DNA of 64,000 bases from Duganella sp. CF458 (GTDB lineage: Bacteria > Pseudomonadota > Gammaproteobacteria > Burkholderiales > Burkholderiaceae_D), in the NCBI RefSeq assembly GCF_900113115.1, contig NZ_FOOF01000010.1, positions 124,001 to 188,000 on the forward strand. The letters are read 5' to 3'. How positions within the stretch are numbered: position 1 is the first letter of the stretch; every line of letters begins with the position of its first letter. This document shows positions 1 through 8,252 of this stretch, piece by piece. The notes beneath the pieces were generated by a model. The model saw only the letters and a program-made list of their open reading frames with translations. It was not told where the DNA came from and did no database searches. A program made the position numbers and the translations under genes.

Positions 1-70
1 GGCGTTACCACGCGCTCCGGCCTGCCGGGCCGGAGTGTGAAGAGAAGTATTGCTAACTTTTTGAGGAACT

Positions 71-715
71 ATGATTCGTATTGTCATTGCCGACGACCAC
101 ACCATCATGCGCGAAGGGCTCAAGCGCATTCTTGACGGGGCTCCCGACATCGACATCGTAGGCGAAGCCATCGACGGCTTCGAAGTCCTCAACCACATCC
201 GCCAGGGCGGCTTCGACCTGTTGCTGCTCGATCTGTCCATGCCGGGGCGCAGCGGCGTCGACCTGATCCGCCAGATCCGCAGCGAATCGCCCAAGCTCGC
301 CATCCTGATCCTCACCATGCACGAGGAAGAGCAGTACGCGGTGCGCGCCATCCGCGCCGGCGCCCAGGGCTACCTGACCAAGGAAAGCGCCGGCACCCAG
401 CTGGTGGGCGCGATCCGCAAGGTCGCCTCCGGCCGCCCCTATATCTCCACCGAAGTGGCCGAGCAACTGGCCTTGAATATCATGCAGCCAGCCGAAACGC
501 TGTTGCACAAACAGCTCTCGGACCGCGAATTCGAGGTGTTTTCGCTGCTGGTGTCGGGAAAATCCATCACCGAAATCGCCAACGGGCTGCATTTGAGCGT
601 GAAAACCGTCAGCACCCACAAGACCCGCATCATGCAAAAGATGGGCATGGCGTCGCTCTCGGAAATGGTCCAGTACGCAGTGGCGCACAAGCTGCTGACG
701 CCATTCAAGGCCTGA
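71..715 (+). CDS. NarL/LuxR-family response regulator
   Basis: Cytoplasmic two-component response regulator of 214 residues. Residues 1-120 form a receiver domain: acidic pocket Asp8-Asp9, phosphoacceptor Asp54 in LLLLDLSMPG, and the conserved Lys in GYLTKES. Residues 145-210 form a LuxR-type helix-turn-helix (LSDREFEVFSLLVSGKS, then LSVKTVSTHKTRI). The length is normal for the family. The ATG is preceded by a GAGG Shine-Dalgarno. No histidine kinase lies within the window; a partner may be upstream of base 1 or elsewhere. The following gene is a Crp/Fnr regulator 136 bp downstream. The family assignment is secure; the signal and targets are unknown. Confidence 0.93.
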   Translation: MIRIVIADDHTIMREGLKRILDGAPDIDIVGEAIDGFEVLNHIRQGGFDLLLLDLSMPGRSGVDLIRQIRSESPKLAILILTMHEEEQYAVRAIRAGAQGYLTKESAGTQLVGAIRKVASGRPYISTEVAEQLALNIMQPAETLLHKQLSDREFEVFSLLVSGKSITEIANGLHLSVKTVSTHKTRIMQKMGMASLSEMVQYAVAHKLLTPFKA

Positions 716-851
716 TCGACAAGGTTGATTTTAGGATAATTCCTACATTGCCCGTCTACCCTCCTACGGGCATATTCAGCAACGACTGATATTTTTCCCC
801 CATTCACGTTGGCATACTGAAACCATTCCGTTTGGGAACCAGGAGATCAGC

Positions 852-1664
852 ATGCTCTCAACGCAACCCGTGTCCCATGAGGCCGGCCGCCAGCGGCAAG
901 GCCGTTTGTGGTCCAACCTGAAAGAAGTGTGCGAACTGCTGCACTTGCCGCCGGTATCGCTCAGTTCCGAAGAGCTGCTGTTCCAGCATGTGCAGTTCAA
1001 GACCGGCCAGCGGGTGCATACGATTGGCCAGCCGTTCGACATGCTGTATGTGGTGAACTCCGGTTTCATGAAAACGGTGTTGATTGACGAGTTCGGCAAC
1101 GAGCAGGTGCTGGCCTTCCCGATGAAGGGCGACCTGATGGGCGTGGACGGCATCCACAGCAAGAGCTACGCCTCGGAGGCGGTGGCGCTGTCGGACTGCG
1201 ACCTGATCCTGTTGCCGTTCAAGAAGTTGACCACGCTGGGCCGTACCCACGTGGAGTTGGAGAACCTGATGTACGGCGTGATGAGCCGCGAACTGGTGCG
1301 CGAACAAGCCATGATCGGCATGCTCGGTGCCCTGAGCGCGGAGGCGCGGGTGGCGCGCTTCCTGGTCACGCTGTCGGAAAAGTTTGCGCAGATGGGCTAT
1401 TCGAGCAAGCTGTTCAACTTGCGCATGACGCGCCACGAGATCGGCAGCTACCTCGGATTGACGCTGGAAACGGTCAGCCGCACCCTGTCAGCCTTCAATG
1501 AGATCGGGCTGATCAGCGTGGACCAGCGCACCATCGGCATCAAAGACGTCGACGCATTGAAATCGCTGCGTCGCCTGCCGCCATCGCGCACGCGCAGCAA
1601 GCTGCCGTCGCGCGCCAAAGCCGCCGCCAGCGAAGCTGCCGTGCCGCTCCTGGCGACTTTGTAA
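852..1664 (+). CDS. Crp/Fnr-family transcriptional regulator
   Basis: Transcription factor of 270 residues with an N-terminal cyclic-nucleotide-binding-like beta-barrel (about 45-150) and a C-terminal winged helix (about 170-240) whose recognition region reads MTRHEIGSYLGLTLETVSRTL, the typical Fnr/Crp signature. It lacks the N-terminal four-cysteine cluster of oxygen-sensing Fnr, so an iron-sulfur sensor role is not supported. A basic, alanine-rich tail of about 35 residues extends past the DNA-binding domain. GGAG precedes the ATG closely. A strong terminator follows, so it ends its own transcript. The effector is unknown. Confidence 0.9.
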   Translation: MLSTQPVSHEAGRQRQGRLWSNLKEVCELLHLPPVSLSSEELLFQHVQFKTGQRVHTIGQPFDMLYVVNSGFMKTVLIDEFGNEQVLAFPMKGDLMGVDGIHSKSYASEAVALSDCDLILLPFKKLTTLGRTHVELENLMYGVMSRELVREQAMIGMLGALSAEARVARFLVTLSEKFAQMGYSSKLFNLRMTRHEIGSYLGLTLETVSRTLSAFNEIGLISVDQRTIGIKDVDALKSLRRLPPSRTRSKLPSRAKAAASEAAVPLLATL

Positions 1665-1686
1665 AGAGTACTACTCACCCAGCTTT

Positions 1687-1713
1687 GGCCCGCTTCGGCG
1701 GGCCTCTTTTTTT
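1687..1713 (+). terminator. Rho-independent terminator
   Basis: Stem GGCCCGC / GCGGGCC with a TTCG loop (1687-1704), followed by TC and a run of seven T. It sits 22 bp after the Crp/Fnr stop and separates that gene from the hemP transcript. Confidence 0.9.
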
Positions 1714-1761
1714 CTTCGATAATTTATTTGACAAGCATTCGCGAGCTGCGCATAATGCAAA

Positions 1762-1776
1762 TGCGAATCATTCTTA
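1762..1776 (+). promoter_or_regulatory. Probable Fur box of the hemP operon
   Basis: The 15-mer TGCGAATCATTCTTA matches the 7-1-7 Fur consensus TGATAATNATTATCA at 10 of 14 specified positions and lies 17 bp before the hemP ATG. HemP genes are commonly Fur-repressed and iron-induced, so site and gene support each other. Binding is inferred from the motif. Confidence 0.6.
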
Positions 1777-1793
1777 TCTAAGGAAAAACAACA

Positions 1794-1997
1794 ATGCAAA
1801 CTTCCGCCGCCATCGACGCCCCCAAACCCAAGGCTGCTGCCGCCCCGGCCACGCAGCAGCCGACCCCGCCCCAAGCGCTGCGCCGCTATACCACCAGTGG
1901 CCTGATGGAAGACCAGCGCGAAATCGAGATTGAACATGCCGGCCGCATTTACCGTCTTCGCATCACGCAGTTGAACAAGCTGATCCTGACTGCCTGA
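1794..1997 (+). CDS. hemP: HemP/HmuP-family hemin uptake regulator
   Basis: Small protein of 67 residues. The last 30 residues carry the HemP core (GLMEDQREIEIEHAGRIYRL followed by RITQLNKLILT); the first 30 are a Pro/Ala-rich linker common in Burkholderiales homologues. HemP/HmuP proteins are small activators needed for expression of heme-receptor genes in rhizobia and Burkholderia. A Fur-like box lies just upstream and an AAGGA Shine-Dalgarno precedes the ATG. Two further genes follow in the same direction, probably co-transcribed. No heme receptor or hmuTUV transporter is adjacent, which is unusual for hemP. Confidence 0.85.
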   Translation: MQTSAAIDAPKPKAAAAPATQQPTPPQALRRYTTSGLMEDQREIEIEHAGRIYRLRITQLNKLILTA

Positions 1998-2070
1998 GGC
2001 TTACCCGCCCCAATCGCCAGCCAGCCGTCACACACGGCAGCCAGCCACCCCTGAACTTTTGGAGTGAATC

Positions 2071-2400
2071 ATGGCTATCGACCGCAACGACCCGATCTTC
2101 ACGCACAGCGCCGCTGCCCGCCAGCCGGAACTGATGCTGTCCGCCGTGCTGCACCTGATGTCGCACTACACCGCCAATGCCGCCGACAACGGCGGCTGCG
2201 TCAAGCTGGCATCGGTCATCGAACGCCACCTGAAAGCGCTGTCGGTACTGCCGGACCTGTCGCCCGTGCTGCGCGCGACCTGCCAACAACTGTGCGAACA
2301 GTGGGGCACCGTCGTCGAGCAAGCCCGTCCTCCGCAGGAACGCGCCAGCTTCCTGGCGCGCCTGATCGGCCGTCCCCGCCCTGCCCCGCTGGCAGCCTGA
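2071..2400 (+). CDS. Conserved hypothetical protein between hemP and the DUF2325 gene
   Basis: Protein of 109 residues, mostly helical by eye, with no signal peptide, membrane segment or recognisable motif. The start is supported by TTTTGGAG at 7-12 bases before the ATG. It sits 73 bp after hemP and 8 bp before the DUF2325 gene, so a three-gene iron-regulated operon is likely. Function not recognised. A longer overlapping frame from 2064 covers this region but is the wrong-frame upstream extension of the next gene. Confidence 0.7.
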   Translation: MAIDRNDPIFTHSAAARQPELMLSAVLHLMSHYTANAADNGGCVKLASVIERHLKALSVLPDLSPVLRATCQQLCEQWGTVVEQARPPQERASFLARLIGRPRPAPLAA

Positions 2401-2408
2401 GGCCGGCC

Positions 2409-3644
2409 ATGTGCGACAAGCACGATCGCCCTGCCAGCCCACCCGCGCCTGCCGAACCGGCGCGCCGCCGCCGCATCTGGGACCTGCCCCACACCTGCCA
2501 CTGCCCCCTGGTCGGGGTCGGCCTGCCGCTTGGCGTGCTGCGCAAGATCGTCACCAAGGCGGTGGGCGGCAAGGTGCTGGCCGACGATTATGAAGTGCAC
2601 GTCGGCGCCGTCAGCGAATGCGGCAGCCGCAACCGCCTGTCGGAAGCGGTGCAAAAGGAGCTGGAACGCCGCTACGCCGTGGTGATCCAGCGCTTCCGCC
2701 CCGCCCGCGACGCCACGGCACTGCAAGCGCTGTGGCAAGCCGCCGTCGCCAGCGGCGACGTGCCAGGACCCTTCTGGGCCGGCCTGAGCCACCCGCACTG
2801 CACGCTCGAACTGCAGGAGCGCATGTGCCGCGACCTGCACATGATCCAGCACCAGGCCGGTGCCGCCACGCGCGCCGACATCGGCCGCCTGCAGGCACTC
2901 GAGCAAGCCAACGCCACGCTGGAACGCGAACTGGCGCGCCAGCAGCAGCGCAGCGCCGCCTGGCAAACCGAACGCCACGCCGAACAGGAAGCCCATGCCG
3001 CCGCGCTGATGCAGTTGCGCGCGCAACTGGTGGGACGCGACAGCGTGCTCGCCTCGCAGCGCCAGCAGCTGGAAGAATTACACGCCACCATCCCCGGCCT
3101 CGCCACGCGCGAACGCCTGGCACGCCAGTTGGCCGACAGCGAGCGGCGCGTGCACCAGCTGCGCAGCGAAGCCGCCGCCGCCCGCGCCGAAGCCAGCGCG
3201 CTGGAGCGCCAGCTCAGCGACGCCCGCGCCGCCCTGGCCGCAGCCACGGCGCAACCATCGCCCGCCATGCCGGCAGCCGCCACCGCCGCAACGGGCGGGC
3301 CGGCTGCCCGTGCGGGCACCATGGCGCAACGCATCACGCTGCACGGCCTGCTGGCCGAACGCGTGCTGTGCGTGGGCGGGCGCGCCGGCAACGTCGCCGG
3401 CTACCGCAGCGTGATCGAAGAAGCCGGTGCCGAATTCCTGCACCACGACGGCGGCCTGGAAGACAACGTCGCCCGCCTCGAAACCAGCATGGCCGCAGCC
3501 GACCTGGTGATCTGCCAGACCGCCTGCATCAGCCACAGCGCCTACTGGCGCGTGAAAGACTTCTGCAAGCGCCACCAGAAACGCTGCATCTTCGTCGACA
3601 ACCCCAGCGTCACCACCCTGCAACGCGCGTTGGAACCACAATAA
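2409..3644 (+). CDS. DUF2325 domain-containing coiled-coil protein
   Basis: Protein of 411 residues. The first 60 include a Cys/His-rich patch (HTCHCPLVGVGLP); residues 160-290 form a long alanine/arginine/glutamate-rich coiled coil; the C-terminal 100 residues are a DUF2325 domain (VLCVGGRAGN, then HHDGG, CQTACISH, and KRCIFVDNPS). The frame is open from 2064, but ATG 2409 fits 8 bp after the preceding gene. DUF2325 proteins have no firm biochemical function; they often sit next to hemP in betaproteobacteria. The stop codon TAA overlaps the left end of a 74-bp perfect palindrome. Confidence 0.8.
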   Translation: MCDKHDRPASPPAPAEPARRRRIWDLPHTCHCPLVGVGLPLGVLRKIVTKAVGGKVLADDYEVHVGAVSECGSRNRLSEAVQKELERRYAVVIQRFRPARDATALQALWQAAVASGDVPGPFWAGLSHPHCTLELQERMCRDLHMIQHQAGAATRADIGRLQALEQANATLERELARQQQRSAAWQTERHAEQEAHAAALMQLRAQLVGRDSVLASQRQQLEELHATIPGLATRERLARQLADSERRVHQLRSEAAAARAEASALERQLSDARAALAAATAQPSPAMPAAATAATGGPAARAGTMAQRITLHGLLAERVLCVGGRAGNVAGYRSVIEEAGAEFLHHDGGLEDNVARLETSMAAADLVICQTACISHSAYWRVKDFCKRHQKRCIFVDNPSVTTLQRALEPQ

Positions 3645-3717
3645 AAGTCGGGGTCAGCTCTGGCAACAGGACATTTTGCTAGCAAAATGTCCTGTTGCCA
3701 GAGCTGACCCCGACTTT
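3644..3717. repeat. Perfect 74-bp palindrome (37-bp arms, no spacer)
   Basis: Bases 3644-3680 are the exact reverse complement of 3681-3717, centred on GCTAGC. Each arm includes GTCGGGGTCAGCTCTGGC. The palindrome starts on the last base of the DUF2325 stop codon and ends just before the shared terminator. GGGGTCAG-type palindromes are scattered in many betaproteobacterial genomes and may be REP-like elements; that link is from memory of the motif class. No second copy was noticed in this window. Confidence 0.9.
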
Positions 3718-3724
3718 CAAAAAG

Positions 3725-3757
3725 AAACGCCCCGGCGCTTGCGCGCTTGGGGCGTTT
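3725..3757. terminator. Bidirectional terminator between convergent genes
   Basis: Stem AAACGCCCC / GGGGCGTTT with an inner GCGC/GCGC extension and a TTGC loop. T-rich flanks on both sides let it work for the DUF2325 transcript (plus) and the TonB receptor (minus). Confidence 0.8.
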
Positions 3758-3775
3758 TGCCATGACGGTGCTAGC

Positions 3776-6544
3776 TTAGAAAGCGTAGGCGCCGGTCAGG
3801 TAGAAGGTGCGGCCCATCGGGTCAGCGTAGCGTGGGTCGAAGCCAACTTGGTGGCCCGAGGAGTTACGCAGGGACAGTGGTGGGTTGCGGTCGGCCAGGT
3901 TCTTGATACCGGCGCGCAGGTTCAGCTGCTTGTTGACAGCCCACTTGCCTTGCCAGTCGAAGGTCAGGTGCGACGGCACGTGAATGCGTACGTCTTCGGA
4001 GGCGTTGCTACCCAGGTTCCACACGGTGGTCTTGGCATCGGTGTAGCCGTTGCGATAGTTGGCGATGATCGAGTTGCTGAACGCGCCGGTTTCCAGGGTG
4101 TTGGTCCAACGTACAACGTTGCGGAACGACACGGCATTATTGATGCCGAAGAAGTTCATGCTGTTGGTCCACTGGTCGTCGGTGCCTGGCTTGGTGTAGT
4201 CAGACTTGATCAGGTAGGTGCCAGCCAGCGTCGACGAGAAGCGGCCGAAGCTGAAGTTGTGGCGACCGGTCATGTCCCAGTCGATACCTTGGTTGTGGGT
4301 CTTGCCGATGTTGATCGACAGGCGCTGGAAGGCGTAGAACGTCTTGCCGCTGCCAGGTTCGGTGAAGGTGGTGAACAGCTGCGGGTAGTCGTTGCCACCG
4401 TTGGCAAATGCCAGTTGCTCGGAAACCGACGAAACCGCGTCGCGAATCTTCACGTCCCACAGGTCGGCACCAGCGGAGAACCAGTTAGCTGGTTCGACAC
4501 GGAAACCGATGGTGAACTGCTTCGATTTCTCTGGTTTCAGGTTCACGTTGCCACCCGACATAACCGGGTATTGCTCCAGCGCACCCGGCTTGCACAGGGC
4601 GCTGTTGCCTTGCACGTTCGGGCAAGCATACTTGGAAGCGGTCACGCCGGCTGGTACCAGCGGCTGGCCGATGTTCAGCATATCAGGTGCCTTGAAGCCG
4701 GTACCGTAAGAGGCGCGCACCACCGTGATGGAGTTTGGCTGCCAACGGGTGCTCAGCTTGTAGGTAACAGCCGATTCCTTCTTGCCCATCTCGGCACCGG
4801 TGACGCCATTGTCGATGGCGGTGTACGCGTCGTAACGGACGGCGCCGGTTACTTCAAAGGACTTCACCACTGGTACCAGCAACTCGGTGAACAGGCCGTA
4901 AGTCTTGCGCGTCATGTCGTAAGTCGCAGGGCTGCTCAGGTTGTAGACCATGCCATTCTTGGCAGCGTCGCTCGGGGTCTGCTCGTAGTGGTAGCGACGG
5001 AGGTCACCACCCAGTGCGATCGAGGTGGCACCGCCGCCCAGGCCCAGGTCGAACAGCTCGCGCGATGCGCGGCCATCAATACCGGTCATGGTGGTCGATG
5101 CATTGCGGATTGCGCCGCGGAAGGTCGAGCCATCGATCAACTGACGGGTTGCAGGGCTTACCGCGCCCAGTGGTGCGAACGGATCGAACGAACCGTTGGC
5201 AATCATGCTGCGGAACTCTTTGTTCAGCTGGTAGCCACCAACATAGCGCTCTTCGTACTTGTTGCGCGACCAGGTCAGGCCGCTGCTGAAGTTCCACGCG
5301 CCGACGTCGCCTTCCAGACCGGTCACGAAGTGCTGGGTGTCGGTCACGGTCTGGCTGTCGCGGGTGCCCCAGTCGAAGCTGCGGTAGGTCGCGTTCACTG
5401 GCGAGACGCCTGGCTTGGTCACCGCCAGGTTGGCTTGCTGGGCTGGGGTCAGGTATGGCTGAACGTAGTTGGTGTAGAACGCCGAATTGACTGGCACCGA
5501 AATCGGCATGGCGTTCGGCGCGATACGTGCGGTCAGGTCGAAGCGGCCAATCACGGTTTCAGCGAACAGGTTGACGTTGTCGGTCAGCTTGAAGGTGGCG
5601 TTACCGAAGAAGGTGTCGCGCTTGCTTTGCGGGACGATTTCAACGGTCGAGCCGGAGTCGAAGCCGCAAGTCTGCTGGTTGGTTGGCACCACCACGTTCA
5701 TTGGCGCGCACTTGCCATTCTTCAGCAGATATGGGTTGAAGGTGGTGTTGGTCTTGTCGTTGAAGTCAACGGTGACGTTGCCCGGCACGGCGGAAGTGCT
5801 GGTGCGATCCATGACGTAGTTGTTGCCGTTGAAGCTGAACGGAACGAACGAAGTCTTGGCGAAGTCACGCTCGGTGGCGCGCAGCTGGGTACGCTCGTCG
5901 TGGCGGTAGGTACCCATCAGGGCCAGGCGGCCGCCCAGCAGGTCGTTGTTGCCGAAGGTGATCGACGCATCGGTCTGGCGGCCGGAGCTGCTATCGAACG
6001 GCTGGGAGAAGTTGGCTTCCAGGTTCACGCCATTGAAGTTCTTCTTCATGATGAAGTTGATCACGCCGGCGATCGCGTCGGAACCGTACAGTGCGGATGC
6101 GCCGTCGGTCAGGATCTCAACGCGCTCGATCGCGCTCATCGGGATGGCGTTCAGGTTGACGGTCGAGCCGTCGTTTTGCGGGGCAATGCGGCGGCCGTTC
6201 AGCAGCACCAGGGTGTAGCTTTCACCGATGTCGTGGATGGAAGCGGATACGCGGCCACCAGAGTTGGAGCCGGCAGCGGTGGCTTCGACGGTGAAGCCTT
6301 GCATTGCTGGCAGGGCCTGGATCAGTTCGGCAACGGTGTTGGCACCGGTTTTCTTGATCGTCTCGGCGGACAGGCGCTGCACCGGCAGTGCGCCTTCGAC
6401 GGCGATACGCTTGATCGCGGAACCGGTGATTTCAACGCGCTGCATTGGCGCTTCTTGCGCGGCTGCGTTGCCTGCGGCGATCAGGGCCAGGGCGGACATC
6501 GCCAGGCGCACGGAACGCGCACCGATCTTTTCTTGGAATGCCAT
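3776..6544 (-). CDS. TonB-dependent outer-membrane receptor
   Basis: Outer-membrane transporter of 922 residues. Signal peptide about 1-29 (ALALIAAGNAAAQ), plug domain about 30-160 with GASALYGSDAIAGVINFIMK, then a 22-strand-type barrel ending in ...TGAYAF with the terminal Phe used for barrel insertion. The start at 6544 is chosen over the longer frame (6586) because GGAG lies 8 bases upstream and the signal peptide begins there. The size and the motifs VLLNGRRIAP and NPPLSLR resemble the large receptors of Xanthomonas and Massilia whose substrates are often plant glycans or peptides rather than siderophores. It stands alone, without transporter or sigma/anti-sigma genes; substrate unknown. 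Confidence 0.9.
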   Translation of the reverse strand: MAFQEKIGARSVRLAMSALALIAAGNAAAQEAPMQRVEITGSAIKRIAVEGALPVQRLSAETIKKTGANTVAELIQALPAMQGFTVEATAAGSNSGGRVSASIHDIGESYTLVLLNGRRIAPQNDGSTVNLNAIPMSAIERVEILTDGASALYGSDAIAGVINFIMKKNFNGVNLEANFSQPFDSSSGRQTDASITFGNNDLLGGRLALMGTYRHDERTQLRATERDFAKTSFVPFSFNGNNYVMDRTSTSAVPGNVTVDFNDKTNTTFNPYLLKNGKCAPMNVVVPTNQQTCGFDSGSTVEIVPQSKRDTFFGNATFKLTDNVNLFAETVIGRFDLTARIAPNAMPISVPVNSAFYTNYVQPYLTPAQQANLAVTKPGVSPVNATYRSFDWGTRDSQTVTDTQHFVTGLEGDVGAWNFSSGLTWSRNKYEERYVGGYQLNKEFRSMIANGSFDPFAPLGAVSPATRQLIDGSTFRGAIRNASTTMTGIDGRASRELFDLGLGGGATSIALGGDLRRYHYEQTPSDAAKNGMVYNLSSPATYDMTRKTYGLFTELLVPVVKSFEVTGAVRYDAYTAIDNGVTGAEMGKKESAVTYKLSTRWQPNSITVVRASYGTGFKAPDMLNIGQPLVPAGVTASKYACPNVQGNSALCKPGALEQYPVMSGGNVNLKPEKSKQFTIGFRVEPANWFSAGADLWDVKIRDAVSSVSEQLAFANGGNDYPQLFTTFTEPGSGKTFYAFQRLSINIGKTHNQGIDWDMTGRHNFSFGRFSSTLAGTYLIKSDYTKPGTDDQWTNSMNFFGINNAVSFRNVVRWTNTLETGAFSNSIIANYRNGYTDAKTTVWNLGSNASEDVRIHVPSHLTFDWQGKWAVNKQLNLRAGIKNLADRNPPLSLRNSSGHQVGFDPRYADPMGRTFYLTGAYAF

Positions 6545-6884
6545 TTCTTTACTCCTTCGGGTTTCTGAAAACGTTCGAATGAGCAAAGTTTCTTTTTTGC
6601 ATTTTGCTCACCGACCGCGGATTATGGGGGGAGCAAACAAGCAATTTAATGCCCTGCTATTACATTTCTGAAAGTTACATGGAAAATTCGCAAGATGGTG
6701 AAAGAATCGGAATTAAATTTGCCAAAAAACTGAGCATTTGTCGTTTTTGAGCAACATTGCAACAGACTTATTCATTACACATCTGTTTATACCGACCAGA
6801 ACTTGCTAATCACATCAAAGATATGCTTGTAATAAATTGTATTCAGTCTTGATGGAAGTGTATCAATACTTGACTGTAGGAAAA
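6545..6884 (-). promoter_or_regulatory. AT-rich upstream region of the TonB receptor, with inverted repeat
   Basis: 340 bp without a gene, clearly AT-richer than its flanks. It must hold the receptor promoter. A perfect 8-bp inverted repeat TGAGCAAA (6580-6587) / TTTGCTCA (6603-6610) lies 36 bp before the start codon, and further GAGCAA copies occur near 6632 and 6749, suggesting repeated regulator sites or a leader hairpin. No Fur-like box was recognised. The left end holds the 3' flank of the flavoreductase gene. Confidence 0.4.
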
Positions 6885-8252
6885 TCAATAGACATCACGC
6901 CGATACCGGCCCGAACCCGACAGTTCCGCCATTTCCTCTTGAGTGAAGAGTTCTCTCAGTGTCCGGTCGACACCGGCCGCCATGCCTTCCAGGCTACCGC
7001 ACACATAGATGGCCGCACCCTCGCCTAGCCACGCGCGCAGGGTTTCAGCGTGGCGCAACAGCAGATCCTGCACATATTGCTTGCCATCCGGGCCGCGCGA
7101 CCATGCCAGGTCCAGGCGCGGCAGCATGCCTGCGCGCTGCCAGGCTTCCAGTTCGTCGCGGTAGAACGCGTCATGTGCCGGATCGCGTTCGCCGAACAGC
7201 AGCCAGTTGCGCGGCTGGCCGGCGGCGGCGCGCGCCTTCAGGTGGCCGCGCAGGCCGGCGATGCCGCTGCCGTTGCCGATCAGGATCAGGGGGCGCGCGG
7301 CATTTTCCTCCAGGCGGAAGCGGCGGTGTGCGCGCAGGCGCAGGCGCAGCACCGCGCCCTCGGCGGCCTGCTGCGTGAGCCAACCGGAGGCCAGGCCGTG
7401 GCTGCCGTCGCCGTGGCGGTGCAGGCGTACCAGCAGGTGCACCCGCCCATCGGCCGGGATCGAGGCGATCGAATACTCGCGCGGCCGCTCCGGATCGGCC
7501 GGGGCCGCCACCTGCACCAGGTCGCCCGATTGCCAGTCCGGCAGGGCCATGCCAGCCATCGGCTCCAGCTCGAGGTGGTAGATCGGCGCCCCGGCGCTGC
7601 CGGGATTGAGCTGGCGCCGCGCGGCCAGGCGCCACTCGGCGAACGCCGGCGCGTCCCAGTCCGGCGCGTCGCTGGTGCCGGCCAGGTGGCTCAGTTGCCG
7701 GCGCCAGGCCGCGATGGCTGGCGGCGCGCTGCGGTCGACTTCAACGCGCGGAAACAGCGCTTGCGCGCCGCGCGCCGCCAGCCAGGCATCAAGGGTGCGG
7801 CCGAAGCCGCAAAAGCTGGCGTAGGCGCTGTCGCCCAGCGCCAGCACGGCGTAATGCAAACGGTCCAGCGCCAGGTCGCTGCGCGCCATCAGGCGCTGCG
7901 CAAAACGCGCTGCCGCATCGGGCGGGTCGCCTTCGCCGTAAGTCGAAGCCAGGAACAGGACGCGTTCGGCCGCTTGCAGCGTGGCTGCATCAAGTTGGTC
8001 AAACTCGCACAGGTGGTTGGCGATGCCGGCCACACGCAGCGTTTCGCTGGTCTGGCGCGCAAGCAGTTCGGCATTGCCGGTCTGGCTGGCGTAGGCCACC
8101 AGCCAGGGCGAATCGCCGGCCGCGGCGCGCGCGGCCTGCGCCGCGGCACGGGCACGCCTTGCACGCAGCCAGGGCAGCAGGCATACCACGCCATAGCCGG
8201 CGATCATGGCGGCCGTCAGGCCAAGGCGGGTCGGGTCATTCGTGAGGATCAT
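6885..8252 (-). CDS. Membrane-anchored flavodoxin/NADPH flavoreductase (CysJ-like)
   Basis: Protein of 455 residues. One N-terminal membrane helix (about 10-30: LTAAMIAGYGVVCLLPWL) is followed by a flavodoxin-like FMN domain (YASQTGNAELLARQT, LASTYGEGDPPD, ALGDSAYASFCG) and an FAD/NAD(P)H module (REYSIASIP for FAD, LIGNGSGIAGLRG and CGSLEGMA for nucleotide). The order matches sulfite reductase alpha subunits and P450 reductase. Its start overlaps the ApbE stop by 4 bp. In this operon it probably feeds NADPH electrons to the PepSY/DUF2271 proteins for ferric-siderophore reduction (inference). No sulfite-reductase hemoprotein gene is present, so a CysJ role is unlikely. Confidence 0.85.
   Translation of the reverse strand: MILTNDPTRLGLTAAMIAGYGVVCLLPWLRARRARAAAQAARAAAGDSPWLVAYASQTGNAELLARQTSETLRVAGIANHLCEFDQLDAATLQAAERVLFLASTYGEGDPPDAAARFAQRLMARSDLALDRLHYAVLALGDSAYASFCGFGRTLDAWLAARGAQALFPRVEVDRSAPPAIAAWRRQLSHLAGTSDAPDWDAPAFAEWRLAARRQLNPGSAGAPIYHLELEPMAGMALPDWQSGDLVQVAAPADPERPREYSIASIPADGRVHLLVRLHRHGDGSHGLASGWLTQQAAEGAVLRLRLRAHRRFRLEENAARPLILIGNGSGIAGLRGHLKARAAAGQPRNWLLFGERDPAHDAFYRDELEAWQRAGMLPRLDLAWSRGPDGKQYVQDLLLRHAETLRAWLGEGAAIYVCGSLEGMAAGVDRTLRELFTQEEMAELSGSGRYRRDVY

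Noticed and set aside
2064..2408. Upstream extension of the DUF2325 gene
   Set aside because: It overlaps the 109-residue gene in another frame and shows Arg/Pro-rich shadow composition.
3695..6568. 957-codon open frame on the plus strand
   Set aside because: Lies entirely antisense to the TonB receptor; composition is a codon-bias shadow and there is no ribosome site or domain.
6885..8252. Reading the flavoreductase as CysJ of assimilatory sulfite reductase
   Set aside because: No CysI or CysG gene nearby, an added membrane anchor, and an iron-uptake operon context.
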